Source: Malaya genurostris (Eukaryota > Arthropoda > Insecta > Diptera > Culicidae). From it: a stretch of DNA of 64,000 nucleotides. The notes under the pieces were generated by a model. That model was not told the origin of the DNA and did no database searches. It saw only the letters and a list, made by a program, of their open reading frames with translations. Every line of letters starts with the position of its first letter. Position 1 is the first letter of the stretch. Positions 46,608 to 58,439 of the stretch are shown here, one piece after another. The stretch spans positions 99,621,198-99,685,197 of the forward strand of contig NC_080572.1 of NCBI RefSeq assembly GCF_030247185.1, given 5' to 3'. A program made the translations under genes and the position numbers.

Positions 46608-48553
46608 ATGATGATAAACGGTGACAGAAGTGGCATGAGTGGCGCGCTATTCAGCAATCAAATGGCAATAAATGGTGACCGGTATCAACAGCAGCGTCAG
46701 CGTTCACGAGTGACAGGACCGGTCGAGGCAATGGCGGCGTTGCCTGGAGGAGGTCAGTGGCATGCACCATTTATCGATGATGTCAACCGACTGCAGAATC
46801 AGACAAAAGAAAGTGTAGTTATGCGAAATAAAGTGATTGATCTGGACAAGAATCGTATAAAGTGCGGCCGCAATAAGCTCTGGTCAAGGCCGCTGAGTTT
46901 CTCTGGTTTCTTCAAAAAGTCGCTGAACCAAGGTTCGATACAGCTGGAGGCAAACAGGGATGAAGGAGGTGTTCGACATAGTACGAATTACGCTGTCAAT
47001 CAGGGCCTGTCCGCTTCAAATGGTAACGAACCATCAGGGCGGGGCGCAAAGTTTGATCTTAACATGATTCGTAAACTGGAAGAAGAAATATACAAAAGAG
47101 GCCGAGAACAGCGGCTGGATGAGTGTAACGCGGAAGCGAAAGATTTCCACGATTTCTATTTTAGTCAGAGAACGTTTGGCGAAAAGAAGACGTTCTCCAG
47201 TGATACTTCGGCGTTCAAAGGGAATGCCAAAGCGCTACTGGTGGTTGACTCAGAAGCACTGGAACCAATGTTACTGAAGCGACCGCTGAGTACAGATGAT
47301 GCACTTTTGCAAACTAGATCTCGCGAATCGGAAAACGAGCCGGACAGCCACGAGGATGCATCCAACAAATCGATCATCATCGTGGACAACTCTGAGTTCT
47401 ACCCAGTGCTGATGAGGTATGATATTAATAGCAAACTAGTGAATCGGCAGTTCAGGAAACAAACCGAACAACATAACGACGAAAAACTAAAAATATTCAC
47501 CCAAAAGGGAGGTTCGCCACCCAAGACTGTGTCAACGAATACCGTTGCCGGCGCATCATTAACTGGTAATAATGGCAAGAGCGGAGAGGCACCACTGTCA
47601 CCGTCTAAATTAACAGCTGTCAAGAAAGACTTGCCAGCCCTAAAAACTAAAGCAACGCGTAACGAATCGGTCGCGTGTTGTGAAACCAAAAGTGTAAACA
47701 ATAATAGTCATGCTGCTCAACTGAAGAAACTAGTCGTTAACGCGCGACCGCCACCTCCTGCAGGGTCTGGGAGTGGCGATCGTTCTAAAAAGACCCGCTC
47801 CAACCTCTTCCAACGGTTCCTTCTGCAGCGGAGAAGTCTCAACCTTTCAGTCAGACGTCGCCGACGTCACGAGTGTCATTTCCGACCATCGCCAGTATCT
47901 ACTTCAACGGAATCAGGCTGTTTATCGTATAGCCAACCTACTGCTAACAAACTTAAATATGAATATTTAAAAAGGATGCAACGATATGACTTTGAGACAT
48001 CGTCCACAACCGACCGACATTTGTCTACCGCTCACACTAGCAGTGAACCAAATCTTCTTTCACGGGCAAACTGGAAAAGTGCATATTTTCTACAACACCT
48101 TCAACGCATACCCCGCAGTTGGAGCACTGGTGACCTGGACAGTCTGAACCATCTGATGTCATCCTGCAAAAATTTTGCCAACATTTTCGAAAGCACCAGT
48201 GACAATCTGTCCCGACTTTCGGCTATCGTAATCTCGTCCAGCAGCAACGGTTCCCCATCGTCTGGCTCGCTGACATCATCCTCGTCAATGTCATCTGGTT
48301 CCAGAATGCAGTCACTGTTGGGGAATTATTACCGCCAACTTCAAAGCAGAGACCGTTCGGCATACAAAACACGTTCAGTGGTAACCAAACCTCCGTTGGG
48401 TTGCCCAAACGCAACCGGAACGGTAGGAACTGTAGGAACCACGAACCCGCCCAGCAATGTTCAGATTCTTCGGAAAAAATCTTCATCTTTTCGAGGTGTA
48501 CTGAGACGAAGCAATACTCCGGATGTGGTTAATACTTGGATTTACAGAAAAAG
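46608..48553 (+). CDS. Large first coding exon of an unassigned Ser-rich protein
   Basis: This 648-codon exon starts at ATG in a good context (GAAAATGATG) after an in-frame TAG. It ends at AAAAAG/GTAAAT with two bases of a split codon. I do not recognise the family. There is no signal peptide, membrane segment or known catalytic motif. A short charged helix (RKLEEEIYKRGREQR, residues 155-169) may form a coiled coil. Two similar segments, LLVVDSEALEPMLLKR (210-225) and IIIVDNSEFYPVLMRY (256-271), look like an internal duplication. A PPPP run is at 381-384, a basic cluster RRRRRH at 416-421, and Ser runs at 543-565. Basophilic kinase-type sites (RSWSTGDLDSL 503, SSEPNLLS 478, KKSSSFRGVLRRSNTPD 623) suggest a regulated intracellular scaffold; that is inference. 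Confidence 0.88.
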
Positions 48554-49735
48554 GTAAATAGCATTAATAAGTGATTATTTATTTGTAAGTATCATTTATT
48601 AGCTAAATCGAACAAACTGTTGTGAATTTTGTTGTTGTTTTTTTTTACTAGTCTATCAACACGGTTCTCTTTTTTTTCTGCCTCAGCATCTATCGATCAC
48701 CACCTCATCAACAAAGCGAAACTGCATATATTTGAATAGTTCAAGTCTCTAGTGCCAGTGACATACACACACATACATTCAATGCTGATGTTAGAACACT
48801 GCGAAACCTTTTTCAATTGCGAAATAAAAATGATCTCGTCATCATCGTCATAATAATAGAACTGGTAATGTCTTCATTCATAACCTGCTTTGCCGTACCT
48901 TCCTATTTGCAAGGTTAACAAATGATCGTTAACGTCAGGAAAGAGCCAAAGAGAAGCTATTTACCTCCCCCATAGCGAATGCGAATGACTTACGCCACTT
49001 CCTGAAGATGGACGTTGAATAGTGAATACATCTATGTTATACAGCTTGACTAGTGGGATTTTCCCATTTCACCGCCGCGCTTTGCCACAACCCCGGCAGT
49101 ACTGTTGCGCTGTTCTTCATAAATGTCATGTTTAGCATAAGGTGTCATCAGTTAGCGGTTGTGATTTGGTAGATTTTTGTGTAATATTTTTACGAAAAAC
49201 ATGTTCGACTCGTCGTTGGAACGCGAAGAATTAACTTCGAGAAAAAATATGCAAGCTATTCTTTAAGACTAGATGTTTGACTTCAATGTGTTACTTTCTT
49301 TATGAGTCAGTTAATCATTCGGCTTCTTTGAAATAGCGACATACCCGGCACAATATGACAACGCGGTTTTTTTGAATGAGAAATTGTCGTGCGAATGTTT
49401 CCAATTTTCACATTATGATTTATTCTCATATTGAAGATCTTTTTTTACTTTTTTTGTTTATTTCACACGATTACAGGTGGGTTATAATATTAAACATAAT
49501 ATGTGTTTGTTTAACCTATCCCAAGCCCCACAGTATACAGAGCAAAATGTCTTCTGATTGACCATTCCAGTTCCACGTTTCAGTGTAATATTTGTACCAA
49601 ATGGAATAAAACATTACAGAAAGACTTTCGATTCCATGAAAATGACAAGCATCCGACGCTTCTATAGTTTATATTTTCAGTTTTGTATAAACAATTAACA
49701 TTTTGCGATCTTACCATCAACCCAGTTTGAATTTG

Positions 49736-49822
49736 AACCCGCCAAGGTCGGCGCTCGAAGACATGACAATTTGCTTGTAAAACCAGTCCCCTTTGCATTG
49801 ATCCGCCAACCCGGTACTGCAT
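49736..49822 (-). mobile_element. tRNA-derived SINE, copy 4 (head only)
   Basis: Minus strand: ACCGGGTTGGCGGATCAATG, anticodon-like arm and a mutated box B, ending near 49736. The body is missing. Confidence 0.7.
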
Positions 49823-50569
49823 CTCCTCACCTTCAATTTGGACGAGAGGCGTTCTAATTATCATCCTGCTAGGATTCAGCGGCATATTGTTCACCACTCG
49901 CATTTTCGTTTCTTCGTAGTCTTTGTAGCTTTTATTACTGTTGTTATTTTAGTTATTGTGGTTGTTGTTGCAGTGGCGTTTCTTATTGCTGCTACTCTTG
50001 TTATGGTTTTTATGAATACTTCTTGAATCGATGTTAATTGTAGCATATTTGCCTGTTTCTGTTTGTTTCATTAAAATAACAGAGGTAACAAAGGGCCAGT
50101 GTTAAACGATTGTTCTTTTCTTGCCAATTTCAATGCAGAACTTACCGTAGTGAACTGGCTGTTCCCAGAAATAACATATATGGGGCATTCCACGCACCGT
50201 CAGCCACCTAATTTTTTTTTCATCTAACTATTTTTTTCGATAAGGAACTCGAAAATATTCGACACGTATTTTTTTATTCCAATATGGTACTTGGAATTTT
50301 TGGAGATATGATTATTTGAAGTTTCACGTTTACTAAAAAGAGCCTTTTTTCAACAGCCTATACTGTAAAATTTAATAAAGATGCAAAAATTTGTCCAAGA
50401 CATGAGATATGCGTCTTTTTCTTAGCTTTCAAACAAGCGATTCCATAAAACAAGCTTTAAAGCTAGTTTCATGAAAAAAGTTAAAAATTAATAAACAAAT
50501 AAAAAAAAATCAAACTTGAGCCTCATTTTTTTTTCTTAAAAAATTGAATTAGGGATTTAATTTAATCTT

Positions 50570-51492
50570 GGCAAAGTTTAAGAGTGGATAGATTAATACT
50601 TTCGGAGCAGTGAATTTTTCAATCTCGACCCGCACGCGCGGAGCGTACCGCAGCACAACTCGCTCGGATACGGGCGACATATCGCGCCACTGATCGAATC
50701 CCAACTTTGACAGTTTATTGTTAGCAACGTTTCAGTTACGATCCCACTTCCCACGAGATTCCCTACTTTCGGAACAAAATATCTTGATATGTTCATCGAA
50801 TGCGCTGTCTTACGAATACTACAATTTTTTGGCAAAACTTTTTTGTTTCAATTCGGTAAGATAGGAGGGCGGCAAAAAAAAAGGCAATCGATATTTTAAA
50901 ATTTGAGAAATGCAATGTTACAATGTAAGTAAATGAAAGAATTATTTCTGTACATTCGCTGAATATAGACACATTGTCATCAGCCTCAGAGGATTCAGAA
51001 TCTGTGATCATTATTGCTTCAGCAGAATTTTCCCTCACAGCAAATGAATGAATTGCATCATTTCGCATCTTTTCCAAAACTGTGTGTCAGCACTATTTTA
51101 ATACTCACGTAAATTCTTTTGCCCCAATTTTACTCGCTTTCTGCCTAAACGGTGTACAAAAAACATCATTTGCTTTCAAAAAATCAAGAAGGGAAGAAGA
51201 AATCCGACGCAACGAATTTTTTTGATTTTTTCTAACATGAGTCTTAAAGTTAAACGGATTGCAGCAACAATTTTTGATTTTTGAATTCATTTTTACACCG
51301 TGATCTTAACTGAAACGTTGCTAACAATAAACTGTCAAAGTTAGAATTCGATCAGTGCCGCGACATGTGTCGACAAGTTAAGCGCGTATTCGAGCGAGTT
51401 GCGCTGCGGCACACTCCGCACGTGCGGTTCGAGATTGAAAAAATCACTGCTCCGAAAGTATTATTCTGTCCACTCTGAAACTTTTCCAATAT
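50570..51492. mobile_element. Long-terminal-inverted-repeat (foldback) element
   Basis: The left arm, about 50575-50750 (AGAGTGGATAG, TAATACTTTCGGAGCAGTGA, CGCAGC-CAACTCGCTCG, AACGTTTCAGTTA), is inverted at about 51305-51485. The arms are roughly 180 bp and diverged. Between them is about 550 bp with two minus-strand frames. The whole is about 0.92 kb. Target duplications were not resolved. It is unrelated to the foldback at 41.2 kb. Confidence 0.8.
51105..51290 (-). pseudogene. Cysteine-containing frame inside the foldback element
   Basis: The frame starts MNSKIKNCCCNPFNFKTHVR and goes on KNQKNSLRRISSSLLDFLKA and FCTPFRQKASKIG. The arrangement (CCC-NPFN...H...LR.. then C..)(R/C)K) recalls small Cys-rich N-terminal segments of uncharacterised insect and cnidarian proteins, some of which are transposon-linked. 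It is 61 codons long. A second frame at 50793-51077 (MEKMRNDAIHSFAV) may be a downstream piece. Function is unknown; coding status is doubtful. Confidence 0.3.
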
Positions 51493-51589
51493 TGAGTTAA
51501 ACCCATAAGGCTTCTTTTTTAGCTAAAAAAGCAAAAAAATTAGGCCCAAGTATGATTTTTTTTTTAGACTTGAATCGATGGTTCGGATT

Positions 51590-52060
51590 GGTTGAATATT
51601 TGCAATTCTCGTATAATATTTTAACCCCGACAAGGATTTGTAATTAAATTTCACTCGGATCTTTATCGATGATTCTTGTTTCGAACGGCGTTCGAAGATT
51701 TCATTAAATTTCACTCGGATCTTTATCGATGATTCTTGTTTCGAACGGCGTTCGAAGATTCGAAAGTTCTTTCGCATTAAAAACATTTAACTTCGAAGTG
51801 CCAACTGTTTTGGTCACATCCCGCTCTAAATGCTCCTTTTTCTGCTCTAACGGCTCCAGTCTACGTTTATCCAAACAAGGGTTTTCACACAACTGCCTGC
51901 CAGATCTCGCTCATCGCACGATTTGTTCAATTATTCTATCTATTTTTGCTTTTTTTCTCAGTAACAATCTCGGTTCCTAGCACCATTTCGACGTAAACAA
52001 TTAATTTCAAAAGGGCCTAAAAGTAATTGACGGATTCTCTTTGTTCACTTTCTCTTTCGA
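51590..52060 (-). pseudogene. Decayed DD37E transposase with an internal 60-bp duplication
   Basis: The minus strand 51892-51704 reads NPCLDKRRLEPLEQKKEHL, RDVTKTVGTSKLNVFNAKEL, SNLRT, matching the second helix-turn-helix of the copy at 43 kb. Then YKSLSGLKYYT corresponds to YKSLPGPQYYT. A block of at least 58 bp is repeated without change at 51643-51700 and 51703-51760, adding 20 residues. The rest of the transposase and the inverted repeats are lost. Confidence 0.8.
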
Positions 52061-52684
52061 CTATATCTGCCTTATTATACAATTATTCGCTACATATATG
52101 GTACTGTTAGAAAAATGGAAATATTGTCTTTCATTCTACACGAATAAGTCCACGAATTTTGAAAATTTCGAAACTGATAAATACTACTAAACTACACATA
52201 TAATTAGAGAAAAGGGTAAACAACAAAATGTTGCCGAAAAAATCGATAGATTCTCAATTATTTCGAAATCAGTGTAACACTTTAGAAAAACAACAATCAA
52301 TTAGTTGTATCAATTTTTAACCAATCGAATTCAGATAAACATCTAATATTTTTCCTGCATTCTACTCAAATTTCTACAGCATCTTCAGCACATTGGCAAC
52401 TTAAAATTGAACTAAAAGAATTCGTTAGTTTTTGTTTTATGACTTATATAAACCCAAAAAAGTGAAAAATATGAAGTTTTTCTTTGAATTATTCTAAAAA
52501 AATTGTTTTTGTTGCTTTTAGTTCCGAACAGAGCTTTGAGTACCAAGAATAAATTGGTGCATGGTTTTTTGATTTCAGTTAAACAGAACGGCCAGAATCA
52601 TGGCAGCAGTGGAGTACCTTTTTTATATGTATTTTTGTTGATCAGTATATCTGCGAAAATATTATATATGTCAGAACATTCGCC

Positions 52685-52865
52685 CGGGATGGCGGCTCAA
52701 TGCATAGGGCGCTGGTCTTACAAGCCAGTTGTCGTATATTCGAGCCCCGACTTGGAAGGATTCATAGTGCCAGTAGGATCATTGTACTAGCCATGCAATG
52801 ATTCTGTACGCTATAAATCTGCAGTCTGTTGAAACAGAAATACAAAATTCCACAAAAGCCTTTGC
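52685..52865 (+). mobile_element. tRNA-derived SINE, copy 5
   Basis: From CCCGGGATGGCGGCTCAATG through CTGGTCTTACAAGCCAG and box B (ATTCGAGCCCC) to 'tccacaaaagcc'. It is one of the most complete copies. It lies in the intron in the sense direction. Confidence 0.82.
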
Positions 52866-53299
52866 TTGGTACATCCCTTGTTGATTGTTTAATTTCAATT
52901 TTCAGTTTCTCTCCCGATCCAGTTTTCCAGGTTGTTGACAAACATCCTCAGATCATTTTTATTGTGTTGGTAACAGTTGATTCAATCGTATTTAAGACTT
53001 TCGCCTAATTAGGGATAGTTCAGATTTTCACAATGCGCGAGCAAAATTTTGACGGGTTGCCTTCACTTGCTGCGAGGTACTTTTTCACAGCTGAATAGCA
53101 TATGCCAAAGTAGAACAGTTGGTATATTGCTACACACACGCACATCTTTTAAATGAGACGTGTACAAGTTTTTTTTAATGCACAATGAAAGAAACAAGTT
53201 AACCAATTTTCAATCGAAACACCTTCTACGGGTTCGCCATGTAACTTTTTTTTTAACATGCAATAAAACACAAACGGTTCATCCGATTTCAAAATTTAT

Positions 53300-54040
53300 T
53301 TTTTCATATTGAAGTACAATCCTTCCGGTTAATTGTGGAATATAATTTCATTCAAATGGCTGCCTCGGCTGGCCTTGCCGTACGCCATACGATCGGTCCA
53401 GTTACATTTTTGATTGTATGCAGCCTTATTTCAGCTATGGCTGCACGTTGTCCTTCAAGGCTTGAATTGTCTCTGGCTTGTCCACATAACACTTATCTTT
53501 AACAGCTCCCCAAAGATAATAGTCTAACGGCGTCAAATCACAGCTCCGAGGCGGCCAAACGACATCCGAATTTCGACTGATAATTCGATATTCGAAGACT
53601 GTGCGCAGAAGATCGATCGTAGCGTTGGCTGTGTGGCACGGAGCGCCGTCTTGTTGGAACCAAATGGTGTCCAAGTCTTCCTCTTCAAGTAACGAAAAGA
53701 ATCGCTAATCATGGCGCGGTAGCGCTCGTCATTGACCGTGCCGGCGGCTCCTGCCTCATTTTCGAAGAAAAATGGCCCAATGATGCCGCCAGACCAAAAT
53801 CCGCACCAAACCGTCACTCTCTGAGGATGCATCTTCTCCATGATAACGTGCGGGTTTTCCTTCCCCCTGATGCGACAATTTTGCTTATTAACATATCCGC
53901 CGAGATGAAAATGTGCCTTATCCGAGAAGATGATTTTTTGGCAAAATCGGCATCTTCTTCAAGATGATCGCAAGCCCATTTTCACGCGTTCCTAAAGCGT
54001 ATACAAAACCATTTTCGTTCAGCGGAAGCATAAAACTATG
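53300..54040 (-). pseudogene. DD41D-type (rosa-like) mariner transposase, frameshifted
   Basis: Parts read in different minus-strand frames: WACDHLEEDADFAKK near 53970, KAHFHLGGYVNKQNCRI near 53910, HPQRVTVWCGFWSGGIIGPF near 53830, then DTIWFQQDGAPCHTANATID and SRNSDVVWPPRSCDLTPLDY at 53674-53530. If the Asp of TPLDY is the third catalytic residue, 41 residues separate it from the Asp of QQDG, the spacing of the rosa group. The C-terminus runs on to about 53390. At least three frame changes exist. Terminal repeats were not found. Confidence 0.78.
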
Positions 54041-54907
54041 TTTCTGTCAAATCAGAAGTGAAATTAAGGTTACCAATGTCGAAATAACCGCTAGTTCAAA
54101 AAAACGTTAGATGGAGAACCCTATACTTTTGTCGTACGTTTTCAATATCACTTTTTCAACTTCAATATTCGAACACAAACAATCAATAATTTGTACCAAA
54201 TATCTGAATCAAACCCACTGTTGCTGATCTCCTTAATGATCCGCAAGTAGTTGATTGTAGACCAACTAATTAACAGAACAATAAGATGACAATTGATTTG
54301 TTACAATCCCCCTATCCCAAATTTAAAAGTTCCAAAATAACTGTCAGTGTGCGTCCCTGACAATCAAGATCATATGGCGAAATTGTGTTTTGGGTGAACG
54401 TCACGTCAACGATGTTACTGACTAATGGGAAACATAAAAATATCGGAACAGTCGGACCATGTTTATTTCTCTATGTTTCCTTCAATTACCACGATATTTC
54501 GTCTACCGTACCGAGCAAATTGAGGCAGTATTTCTTAAAATCATATTTACGCGTTGTATTTTTGAACTCAATGCCATCGCGACTCGTTTCGGTAGTTGTG
54601 TTGTGAAAAGTTTTTGTTTGGATATGTGCTACAAATCATAAACCTGACAAATGAGTTGAGCTGCTGAGGAAAACAATTTTGCTCACGACAATGTTTTCAA
54701 GGTGAATATCTTGAAGATAGTTTGTTGAAACTAGGAAAAATATTCAAAAAAGAAAAAGTATGCTCTTTCTACCTATCAGTCACAAACGTTTCCAACATTC
54801 ATATCTCATGTGCATCTACACAGGATAACACACGAATGGCGAAACATATCCCACTGCAAACGAAACCCAAATTAACCGATGCCATTCTACTGCACGAATG
54901 TACCATG

Positions 54908-55261
54908 TCAACAGGTTGGCCCGACTAGATTAATTGCTTCGATAAGCTTCGCTCCAAAGTTGTCTGGGAGACACACGAAGTCCAGCGCAGTTCCATGACA
55001 GTCAATTTGTCGGAATCGTAACGACCGCATACATTTATAATTATTTGTATGTGGGTAATGTATCGACAGTGCGCAAGAACAGCAACCAATTTCCGATGAC
55101 GATGGCAGATACACCGTACATTCGCCTTGGGTCAGGTGTCTGTGGTTACCTTCAAAAGGTAAAAACCTCGCCTGGTGTCCTGTATGCCAGCGCACATTAA
55201 TTGCAATACTTATAGGCCAGGAAGTTATAAGCCAGCGTAAATTTATCTGCACATCAGACAT
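54908..55261 (-). CDS. Unassigned Cys-containing frame opposite the host intron
   Basis: A 117-codon frame whose second half (CMRSLRFRQIDCHGTALDFV, CLPDNFGAKLIEAINLVGPT) looks like folded, possibly secreted protein because of its spaced Cys residues and mixed composition. I do not recognise a family. It lies antisense within the host gene's intron and has no clear partner exons; the frame at 55711-55920 on the same strand (LRLRGRTIYCYHV, DWCSPYAILVLGTDD) could be one. It may equally be a relic of an unknown mobile element or chance. Confidence 0.25.
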   Translation of the reverse strand: MSDVQINLRWLITSWPISIAINVRWHTGHQARFLPFEGNHRHLTQGECTVYLPSSSEIGCCSCALSIHYPHTNNYKCMRSLRFRQIDCHGTALDFVCLPDNFGAKLIEAINLVGPTC

Positions 55262-55710
55262 TTTTCAGTACAGTCGCTTTGTGACAGTGTCATGCCAATA
55301 GAGCTTTAGATAGGACTCAGAGAAACAGGATCCAATCAATAGTATATTTCGATTTCAGATATTTTAGTATTGAGCTTTCAAGTAAAGTATGCAGAACTCG
55401 ATACAGCCTGAATCTTGATTAAACACTATAGGCTGGAAAAACCGAAAATATTATCCTCCACAGTAGAGTAACTGTACAGCATTGCATTTGCGAAAACTCA
55501 GAACCAGTTCATTTGACCGACGATATTTGGTTTCTTGCATTGCATCGATTTCATCTCTCAGATTTAGCATACATCAATTGCATGCTACTTTGCCCGTGGG
55601 CATTTCGGTGTTCTACCGTAAATCTGCCCTGCTTTGAGTTTTCTGTTTGCTGCTGCATCATACGGTGAAAAGATATTCAGATATCCGTTTTAAAATGCAT
55701 TAGATACGGC

Positions 55711-55920
55711 TCATAACATGCAAGACGACTTTCGATTGGTTCTCTCTTTCATACTGCACATGACATCATCCGTACCGAGTACCAAAATTGCGTAGGGACT
55801 GCACCAGTCAACTGTTGCAGAGGCAGACACGTGATAACAATAAATTGTTCTGCCACGAAGTCGGAGGTGTTTGAAAATCTGGGTCATATGTAAATCCCAA
55901 TCATGGCTGAGCACCGTCAT
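55711..55920 (-). CDS. Unassigned frame, possible partner of 54908-55261
   Basis: A 69-codon frame, starting MTVLSHDWDLHMTQIFKHLR and containing four Cys. No family was recognised and splice sites joining it to the neighbour were not proved. Confidence 0.2.
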   Translation of the reverse strand: MTVLSHDWDLHMTQIFKHLRLRGRTIYCYHVSASATVDWCSPYAILVLGTDDVMCSMKERTNRKSSCML

Positions 55921-56361
55921 CCGGCACGCTACTTACTGTTTGCTCCCAGTGATTCAAGCAGCTTTCATGTCAAAAACGACGGCGATTATGATGGTTATTA
56001 GTGATGCAGTCTTTGGTTGCCAATGTTGCCGCGATGGCAGTTAATAAAAGGTTTAAACGATGAATCAGAGCTGCTTATTCAGTTTATTTCCATAAGAGTG
56101 TACTATGTGCAGACTGTGTTTTAAATTACACACTCTGTCGTATCATTGTATATTATAGTACTTTGGTGAAAGCTAAATTAAAAACTTGCCTCAACTTTTC
56201 GCTCATCGATGGAAAAGATATCGTCTTATAGTTATCTCGAATTACTATTGTAATCTTTAAATTAGCTTTTGACTATTGCATGAAACTGCTTTCTCCGATT
56301 AACGTTAGTTAAACACGATTAAGATGTAATTTGATAGCAGTCTGTTAGCAATTCGTCTCGG

Positions 56362-56425
56362 ATTCATAGTTCAATGCATCATGCGCTGGTTTTACAAGTC
56401 AGCTGTCGTATGTTCGAGCCTAGAG
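56362..56425 (+). mobile_element. tRNA-derived SINE, copy 6 (head fragment)
   Basis: 'agttcaatgcatcatgcgc', 'tggttttacaagtcagc' and 'gtatgttcgagcc' match the tRNA-like part of the family. The body is absent. Confidence 0.65.
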
Positions 56426-56794
56426 ATCGTGAGTCTCCAGGAGAGGAGAAGCCGCTTTTGGAAACAATCTTCTCAATACACCTGTCCATCCATACTTGGG
56501 GTAACAAAAAGTATACTCTCTTTTCTGCAAGAACAAATCGCTTACCAAATTAAGAACTTTTTGGAAAAATTTGGCATTTTCGGGAACATCACACTTATAA
56601 TTGACAGTCATTTACAGTGCTGAAATCTTATTGGAATTCGCGTGGTTTCGTTAAATTCTGGTCGTACAACTTTCGGGCATGGTCTATCGCGACCGTATTC
56701 TGTTTTTCGTTACGGTTTGGGTACTTCTGAATTTTAAACATTCTGGACTATGAATTTTGGTATTCTGCACCGCCATCCTTGTTCACCTTGGCAA

Positions 56795-56995
56795 AGCCTT
56801 GGTATTACATTCCTGTAGTGGAATTTGACCTTCTGTTTCAACAAACTTCGCAGCCGATTCAGAGTGTACATAACCATTGCATGGCTGGTGCTACGATTCT
56901 ACTGACACTACGAATCCTTCCAGGTCGGGGCTCAAACATACGACAACTGGTTTGTACGACCAGTGCCTTAGGCATTGAACCGCCAAACCGGAACA
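56795..56995 (-). mobile_element. tRNA-derived SINE, copy 7
   Basis: It is full-length-like on the minus strand, from TTCCGGTTTGGCGGTTCAAT to the body end at 'caaggctttgcc'. The anticodon loop reads CGTACAA here. Confidence 0.8.
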
Positions 56996-58439
56996 TGCAA
57001 TGCACCCCTCCTGAATAAGCTTAAAAAACAAATCGAAACCCAGTGAATAATTTGTTGCTAACTATGATTACGGTTGGTATATATGAGCATCACAGAGAAA
57101 AACTCGTTGACACGTTTGCCTTTTTCCTTCTCGGATAGAGCAGTGATATTTCATTCCCGCGCTTGAGTAGCTATGGAAGGTGAAAATATGATCCGTTTCA
57201 TTTAATCTAGCCTGCGCAGAATTCAGTACAGTCAGTATTATTATAATTCGCAAAATATGTTTGTCGTGAAGCACACAGACATTTTATGATCTCGCTCAGG
57301 GTCTCCGAAGCTCCGATAGAAAGTCTTTTTTCCAGAATTTCGATTACCTTTCTATAGAGACAAATAGAATGGCCTGCAACAAGAGTAACCAATTAGCATA
57401 AAATCATTCACGATTTGTTTTCAAACTTTTTTAGAGGGGGAAACTTTATACAACTTAGCGAAGCACCTCACCCATAGAACGAATTCATTGTCTGTGTTCC
57501 CAGCTAAAACTGAAAATATATTCTAAATAGTCTATAAATATAACAAACTTCTATGTAACCAATTTGATTCCATATAACTTTATAATATAAAATGGTGCGT
57601 TTTAAGAGTTTTTAAATAAATGCTTTACAGAATAAACTGTATCAAATAGAGATATTAATAAGATAGAATGTGCATAAAAAGGATGTGTACAAAATGAAGA
57701 CGGCATTCTATCATTTCCGACTACGATATTTTCAATTCTTTTTCATTGCTGCCATCAAATCAAAGCAAATGGTATGATGCTTTGTAATTAATTAACTCGT
57801 TAATACTTTCTGAAAATTTCATTCCTGTCTATAAAATCAATCTGAGAAGATCACTCAAATGAAAATTTATTCCGAAAAACAACAGAACTGTGTGTTCGAG
57901 ACTTGCTGACGATGCTGCGCTCCTGTTACTTCTATGAATCAAATTCATGCTAAATACCGTTTTATTGGGTTTAATATAAACAGTGCAGTGTAATCAACCA
58001 GCTGGAATGAAAACACCTTTTCGTCGCTCTAATCACTATTTGGAATGTGACAAAAATATGTTTGTTCATATTAACCACCCTACGTGCATCGAAACTATTG
58101 CAGTCATTATTTCTCAGTTGCGATTCAGTTGCGAATTTATTCAGTAGTGAATTTCTTTAGAAATATAACAATTAAATCTTGCACGAATCACTTTAGTGTC
58201 GAACTAAAATTCAGCAGGGAAGTATCATCGAAGACTGCTCCCTTTAGAATATCTTTTTAGCGATATTTCTTTGGGTGAAAATTCTGAGTTTTTTTTAGAA
58301 AATCTCTTGAGCTGATTTTTTCCCGAGTGATAGTGAATGAACTTTTTCTGATCATGGTTTTCCCAACATGATGTTTCCACATCTCAAAATCGTCCTCTTC
58401 TTTTAGTGTTTTTTCATCTCGACCATAAGCGACATAAAC

